Position numbers and translations under genes: made by a program | Source of the DNA: Melioribacteraceae bacterium | Lineage (GTDB): Bacteria; Bacteroidota; Ignavibacteria; Ignavibacteriales; Melioribacteraceae | Assembly: GCA_015486905.1 (NCBI GenBank) | Contig: WFQV01000426.1 | Span: forward strand, 1 to 10,793 | Length of the DNA: 10,793 bases | Reading direction: 5' to 3' | Notes under the pieces: generated by a model | What the model was told of the DNA's origin: nothing | Seen by the model: only the letters and a program-made list of their open reading frames with translations | Databases searched by the model: none | Shown: piece by piece, positions 7,467 to 10,793 of the stretch | Position numbering within the stretch: the first letter of the stretch is position 1 | Layout: each line of letters opens with the position of its first letter

Positions 7467-8978
7467 TTATGTTGTTTGGAATAATTCGTTATTGATTTTT
7501 TGTAATCCGTTAAATACTTCCGGATCGTTTGCAAAATTCTTTTCGAGGAAAGTCAAAGGTATTTCTAATTTATCCATCATATTTAATTTTACGTAGAGAG
7601 AAATGAGATAAAAAGATAGTGCCGGGTTGTTTTTAAAATCTTCAAGTCTGTTTTCAAGTAAATTCACGGGGGTCAGAAAATCCCCCTTGCTTACGAGATA
7701 TTCTGCGAATGCGAGTAATAAAGAAGAATTTTCGGGAAATCTCTCGTAAAGTCCGGGTAAAAGATGCGGAAAATCGTTAATGTATTCGTAATTTTGAATT
7801 AGGAGCATTAGCGAGTCCAACGCATATTTACTGCATTCATTTAAGAGAATGTTAATCTGTGAACGGCTTAGTTTTTTCTGCCATTTTAATCCGGTCAATA
7901 TTTCGGCGATTTCGTACTTGCCCAAGTCCGTTTTTAATTTGTGTGTAAAAAACGAGAAATACTTTTCGGATTTTGCAATCAAAGAGGTGTGAATACCGTA
8001 ATAAATTATTTCTTCGTCATTAAGTCTTTCGAAGACAAGATTCATTTTCCTTTCGCTAAAAGGAGTGGAGTTCATTTCGTAAGCGGTAGAACAAAACATT
8101 AATGCTTTTTCGTAATCGCCTAAGACCGAGTAAACTTTGGAGACTATGTAAAAGACCGAAGGGTGTGTAATGTTAAATTCAAAAATATCTTCGGAGAGTT
8201 TCTTGGCGGAAACGTAATCTTTCCTTTTCAAAGCAAAATTAATCAGAAATTGAAGCGAGTAGAGCTTGTAGTCGTCCGCAAGAGATTCCGATTTGTAAGC
8301 ATAATTAAAGTAAGTTTCGGCACTTTTGTAATCTTCCAAGATGGAGTAAGTTAAACCCAATTGGTAAGCATAGTAAGACGATGGCGCCGATTCGAATTCT
8401 TCCAAAAGGAGAGGTAAATTACGTTCTGCTTTCCGAGCTTTGCCTTTGTCGTTAATATTGTAACCATGGTGAATTATCTCAATGTCGGAATCAATTATCT
8501 CCACATTTGCTTCCTTTAAAGAATACTCGATTTGTTCGTGAACTCTGCCTTGAAATTCAATCCCTTTAACATTTGGGAAAAGCCGGCAGTAAGTTCCGAA
8601 GTTTATTCTGCCCGAGAAATCGTCAATGTTTTTAATCCTACACCGGAAAGCATTAACTTTATCCGAATCGAGTATTTTCTTAATCTTCGGAATCGATTCT
8701 TCACTCAAAACTTCATCGGCGTCCAAGTAAAGGATGAAATCGGAAGTGCAATGTTTTAGTGAAAAGTTTCGAGCCTCGGCAAAGTTATTGTTCCATTTGA
8801 AATGAAAAACCGAGGCATTGAATCTTTTCGCCACGTCAACAGTCTTATCCGTTGACCCTGTATCCGTGATGATTATTTCGTCGGCAATTTCACGAACGCT
8901 TGCCAAACATTTTTCCAAGGATTTCTCCTCGTTTTTAACAATCATGCATAAGGAGAGGGTCCTTCCGAGAGTCCCCAT
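7467..8978 (-). CDS. GT2 glycosyltransferase with C-terminal TPR-like repeats
   Basis: The protein has 503 residues. The N-terminal GT2 domain (about 8-190) opens with LSLCMIVKNEE and has the nucleotide-binding segment IITDTGSTDKT (37-47). The DxD motif is LDADE at 85-89. RVHEQIEY (145-152) and IIHHGY (168-173) are the distal conserved segments of the GT2 subgroup that includes lipooligosaccharide beta-glucosyltransferases and the TPR-bearing SunS-type peptide S-glycosyltransferases. From about 200 to the end the chain is helical repeats, with clear TPR pairs at 203-236 and 272-302 and degenerate ones after. The start lies one base after the upstream stop (TAA-G-ATG), which implies translational coupling. 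It has no Shine-Dalgarno of its own. A peptide-directed GT2 with TPRs suits a protein acceptor, probably the flagellin downstream. The donor sugar is unknown. Confidence 0.9.
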   Translation of the reverse strand: MGTLGRTLSLCMIVKNEEKSLEKCLASVREIADEIIITDTGSTDKTVDVAKRFNASVFHFKWNNNFAEARNFSLKHCTSDFILYLDADEVLSEESIPKIKKILDSDKVNAFRCRIKNIDDFSGRINFGTYCRLFPNVKGIEFQGRVHEQIEYSLKEANVEIIDSDIEIIHHGYNINDKGKARKAERNLPLLLEEFESAPSSYYAYQLGLTYSILEDYKSAETYFNYAYKSESLADDYKLYSLQFLINFALKRKDYVSAKKLSEDIFEFNITHPSVFYIVSKVYSVLGDYEKALMFCSTAYEMNSTPFSERKMNLVFERLNDEEIIYYGIHTSLIAKSEKYFSFFTHKLKTDLGKYEIAEILTGLKWQKKLSRSQINILLNECSKYALDSLMLLIQNYEYINDFPHLLPGLYERFPENSSLLLAFAEYLVSKGDFLTPVNLLENRLEDFKNNPALSFYLISLYVKLNMMDKLEIPLTFLEKNFANDPEVFNGLQKINNELFQTT

Positions 8979-8979
8979 C

Positions 8980-9924
8980 TTAAACTACGGTGTTAGTAGT
9001 ACTAACTTGTTCTGTTTCTGTCTTCTTGTTTCCGGTTACGTCGGTGTTCATCAAGGAGTTGTCATCCTCCGGCAGTCCCATTTCCTTGTTGACTTTCTTT
9101 AAGCGTTCGGCAGCGAAGTGGTTCCTTTCGTTATTTGCCACAGCCCATTCGAACATCGTTTTAGCTTCCGTTTCTCTTCCCGTTAAGTAAAATATTTCAC
9201 CCAAGCCAGCGCAAGCCTGAGAGGAAGAGGGATTAATGTTTAATGCTTTTTCGAACGACTGACGAGCTTCGGTAATTCTGTCCAACGCTAAAAGGTTGAA
9301 GCCGCGGAAATTTTCGAGGCTGGCAATCTTTGTGTTTGCATTAAAGTTTAGCTTCCTCGTTTTTAATTTCCTTTCGGCTCTGTCCAAAGTAGCAAGGGAT
9401 TCGCTAAACCTTTTCTCGGAAAACAGCTGATAAGCCATTTTAATATCTTCGAAAAATTCGTTGTTTTTGATTTCGAAGAAAGTTGTTTCGGAATTTAGTG
9501 TGTTGTGGTCCTCAGGCAGATTCAAAGCTTGATTTACCTTTGCAAGACCCGCAATGGCAAATTGGTTCATAGTGTTGTTCTCGATTGCCCACTCGAACAT
9601 TATTTTGGCTTCGTAATCCATCCCTTCAAGGTAGAAAATTTCAGCTAAGCCGGCGCATGCTTGAGAAGAGTTCGGATTAATTGCCAAAGCGTTTTCAAAG
9701 CATTCATGGGCTCGTTCCGTGTTGTTTAAGCCCAGATAATTGAACCCTTTGAAATTCTCAATACTTGCACGCGAATCCGCTACCTTATCACGTGGAATGT
9801 TAGTGCTCTGCGTGTCATCGATAATCATCTCTTGCGCTTTAACCAATTTGCTCAAGGATTCCTCGAACTTTTTCTGATTAAAAAGTTCGTAAGCCTCATC
9901 CAATAAAGATGTTAATTGATTCAT
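8980..9924 (-). CDS. TPR-only protein with duplicated ~150-residue module
   Basis: A soluble 314-residue protein built of TPR-like helical repeats, with no catalytic motif. It contains two copies of one module: 11-143 and 164-292, offset by 148 residues. By eye the copies are close to 60% identical over the 90 best-aligned residues. Each contains ENF(K/R)GFN, then (A/N)INP(N/S)SSQACAGL(A/G)EIFYL, MFEWA and a closing LPED. The last 20 residues are polar and Thr/Val-rich, probably disordered. It is the first gene of the run, one base before the GT2 gene. No signal peptide is seen, and the ATG has only a weak AAGGG upstream. I do not recognise a named family. A role as adaptor that holds flagellin or links the TPR glycosyltransferases is an inference. 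It could also regulate. Confidence 0.85.
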   Translation of the reverse strand: MNQLTSLLDEAYELFNQKKFEESLSKLVKAQEMIIDDTQSTNIPRDKVADSRASIENFKGFNYLGLNNTERAHECFENALAINPNSSQACAGLAEIFYLEGMDYEAKIMFEWAIENNTMNQFAIAGLAKVNQALNLPEDHNTLNSETTFFEIKNNEFFEDIKMAYQLFSEKRFSESLATLDRAERKLKTRKLNFNANTKIASLENFRGFNLLALDRITEARQSFEKALNINPSSSQACAGLGEIFYLTGRETEAKTMFEWAVANNERNHFAAERLKKVNKEMGLPEDDNSLMNTDVTGNKKTETEQVSTTNTVV

Positions 9925-9968
9925 ATTACTAACCCTTATGTTTATTTGGTTAATTGTCGATTTACCGA

Positions 9969-9984
9969 AACAAGTAATATGCCA
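9969..9984 (-). promoter_or_regulatory. Sigma-54-like promoter before the first gene
   Basis: The minus strand reads TGGCAT (9984-9979), five bases, then TTGTT. Compared with TGGCAC-N5-TTGCW, both the GG at -24 and the TTG at -12 are present at the exact spacing; C to T changes in each element are the only departures. The start would fall near 9959, about 35 bases before the first gene's ATG. It is the better of two sigma-54-like sites in the window, and each sits in front of a run of genes. It was judged by eye only. Confidence 0.4.
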
Positions 9985-10092
9985 ATTGTAAAAGATTGCT
10001 TTTTTAAACCGGAAATAAAGATTTGTTAGGGGAAAGGATATTCGAAATGCACAATAATAGCCAAATGTTAAAAATTGTTCTTACAAGAAATG

Positions 10093-10147
10093 TGGCTAAA
10101 GCCGTTAATTCCTCTTTTCTATTCTCTCCGTTGACTAAAGTCAACGG
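10093..10147. repeat. Dispersed palindromes, GGCTAAAGCC and CCGTTGACT
   Basis: GGCTAAAGCC (10093-10102) repeats the core found at 284-293. At 10128-10147, CCGTTGACT-AA-AGTCAACGG is a perfect 9-2-9 palindrome, the intact form of the one at 320-339, and both are followed by CAATG. The following stretch (10158-10200) is AT-rich and built on GAA/AAAATGAA words. No gene is supported here. Confidence 0.8.
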
Positions 10148-10241
10148 CAATGCTTTCTTAATTAAGAATGAAGAATTAAAAATGAAAAATGAAAATGGGT
10201 TCGGAATTGCGAAATCTCACGCGATGAGTTCATTAACAAAC

Positions 10242-10301
10242 GGCTTTTGCGAAGCCATCCCGTCGGGATAGCCAATATTGCCGTCGAATTTATTCGACGG
10301 C
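10242..10301. repeat. Three consecutive small hairpins
   Basis: Three inverted repeats follow each other: GGCTT...AAGCC (10242-10256), ATCCC-GTC-GGGAT (10257-10269), and GCCGTCGAAT-TT-ATTCGACGGC (10280-10301, ten perfect pairs). The last has the same 9-2-9 core design and the same CCGT...ACGG ends as the palindromes at 197-216 and 10128-10147. None has a T-run, so these are repeat elements and not terminators. Confidence 0.75.
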
Positions 10302-10324
10302 AGAAGAAATTAACTGACCCATTA

Positions 10325-10344
10325 GGGCTTTAGCCCCATTGTTC
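10325..10344. repeat. 20-bp direct repeat, right copy
   Basis: Identical, and in the same orientation, to 240-259. It lies seven bases left of the REPIN-like element and 23 bases right of the hairpin cluster. Confidence 0.85.
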
Positions 10345-10351
10345 GTGGTAT

Positions 10352-10490
10352 GTAGCGCAGATTGATTAGTCCCCCCGCATTTTTGCGGGGGGACGGTCAA
10401 TCTGCGAATGGAAATGTTAAAAAAAATAAACGCAGATTGCCCATTCTTCTCCCGCATTTTGCGGGAGAAGAATTAAGCAATCTACGCTAC
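10352..10490. repeat. REPIN-like element: two inverted GTAG-headed hairpins
   Basis: Two long nested hairpins face each other across a 24-base AT-rich spacer (10407-10430). The left one is GTAG, outer arm CGCAGATTGA (10356-10365), bulge TTA, an 11-bp inner stem (10369-10379 with 10384-10394), bulge GG, and TCAATCTGCG (10397-10406). The right one, read on the minus strand, has the same order: GTAG (10490-10487), outer arm, bulge TTA, a 14-bp inner stem (10443-10456 with 10460-10473), bulge GG, and GCAATCTGCG. The inner stems differ in sequence but pair fully in both copies. A GTAG tetranucleotide plus a bulged palindrome in inverted pairs is the known form of REP/REPIN elements moved by RAYT transposases. 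No RAYT gene lies in the window. Confidence 0.75.
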
Positions 10491-10590
10491 ACCGCACCTG
10501 AAGAGTCTAATCCAAAAAATGAGAAGGTCGAATATTTTAAGAATAAAAAAGTAGGAAAGAAAAAACGATACTAAAAAAAAGAAAAAGGAC

Positions 10591-10715
10591 TTGAACCCCT
10601 TCAGGGTTCTTTTTCCTTTTTTTATTCTTTTGTCCTACAGACCTTGAACCCCTTCGGGGTTCTATTTTCCTAGTTGATTTATTTTTCTACCAACATTGAA
10701 CCCCTTCGGGGTTCT
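10591..10715. repeat. Three GAACCCC/GGGGTTC hairpins at 52-53 bp spacing
   Basis: The 20-mer TTGAACCCCTTCGGGGTTCT occurs at 10644-10663 and 10696-10715, and with one change at 10591-10610. Each is a hairpin, seven pairs with loop TTC in the two perfect copies. The spacers are T-rich and share TTTTCCT near the start and a CTAC/CTACC word near the end, so the whole unit is a roughly 53-bp tandem repeat. The first copy is followed by TTTTTCCTTTTTTT and preceded by an A-rich tract, so it could terminate transcription in both directions, including any leftward gene entering from beyond the window. Confidence 0.8.
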
Positions 10716-10793
10716 TAGGGAGAGTACAAAAAAAGCATTCCGACCCCAAAGAGTTTACTCTGCAAACTGCGGAACAAGCAAACTACGTTACGA
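10716..10793. other. Right edge, no gene seen
   Basis: These 78 bases hold no supportable gene. The words GCAAACT and AGTTT...AAACT recur between 10751 and 10785, so this may be the start of another repeat cut by the window edge. Confidence 0.35.

Noticed and set aside
10023..10271. 82-residue plus-strand open frame
   Set aside because: It is composed of the dispersed palindromes and AT-rich words of the right repeat region, with no ribosome-binding site and no protein-like pattern.
10362..10574. 70-residue plus-strand open frame
   Set aside because: It translates both arms of the REPIN-like hairpins. Such frames arise wherever this repeat occurs and are not genes.

Overview
The window is AT-rich bacterial DNA in which every convincing gene lies on the minus strand. 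It reads right to left as a flagellin-modification locus that ends in the flagellin gene itself. The Lys/Asn/Glu-rich proteins, the flagellin N-terminal signature (DDTSGFAVGKSL instead of the usual DDAAGLAIG) and the small palindromic intergenic repeats suggest a member of the Ignavibacteria/Chlorobi-Bacteroidota side of the tree. That placement is an inference from style and was not tested by a search.

Layout in transcription order. (1) 9924-8980: a TPR-only protein made of two copies of a ~150-residue module. (2) 8978-7467: a GT2 glycosyltransferase with a TPR-like C-terminal half. Its start is one base after the previous stop. (3) 7452-3733: a 1239-residue protein with four parts in order: TPRs, a GT9-like glycosyltransferase, a SAM-methyltransferase-like domain and a GT4 glycosyltransferase. 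(4) A 115-base gap with a terminator-like hairpin followed at once by a sigma-54-like promoter. (5) 3617-1557: a CgeB-type GT-B domain fused to a GT2 domain and a short TPR tail. (6) 1534-638: flagellin, with a near-consensus CsrA site over a perfect Shine-Dalgarno. (7) 601-568: a clean intrinsic terminator.

The three enzymes together hold five glycosyltransferase domains and one methyltransferase-like domain, all joined to or beside TPR modules and all upstream of one short flagellin with a Ser/Thr-rich centre. The simplest reading is that they build a methylated oligosaccharide on flagellin Ser/Thr, with TPRs docking the unfolded substrate. No sugar-nucleotide synthesis gene, Maf protein, FliD, FliS, FliW or CsrA gene is present in the window.

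Both gene-free ends (1-567 and about 10,021-10,793) are packed with small repeats. The left end has a 22-bp tandem array that ends in a perfect palindrome, plus related CCGT...ACGG palindromes. The right end has a cluster of palindromes of the same family, a REPIN-like pair of inverted GTAG-headed hairpins (10352-10490), and three GAACCCC...GGGGTTC hairpins at 52-53 bp spacing. A 20-bp direct repeat lies on both sides of the locus.
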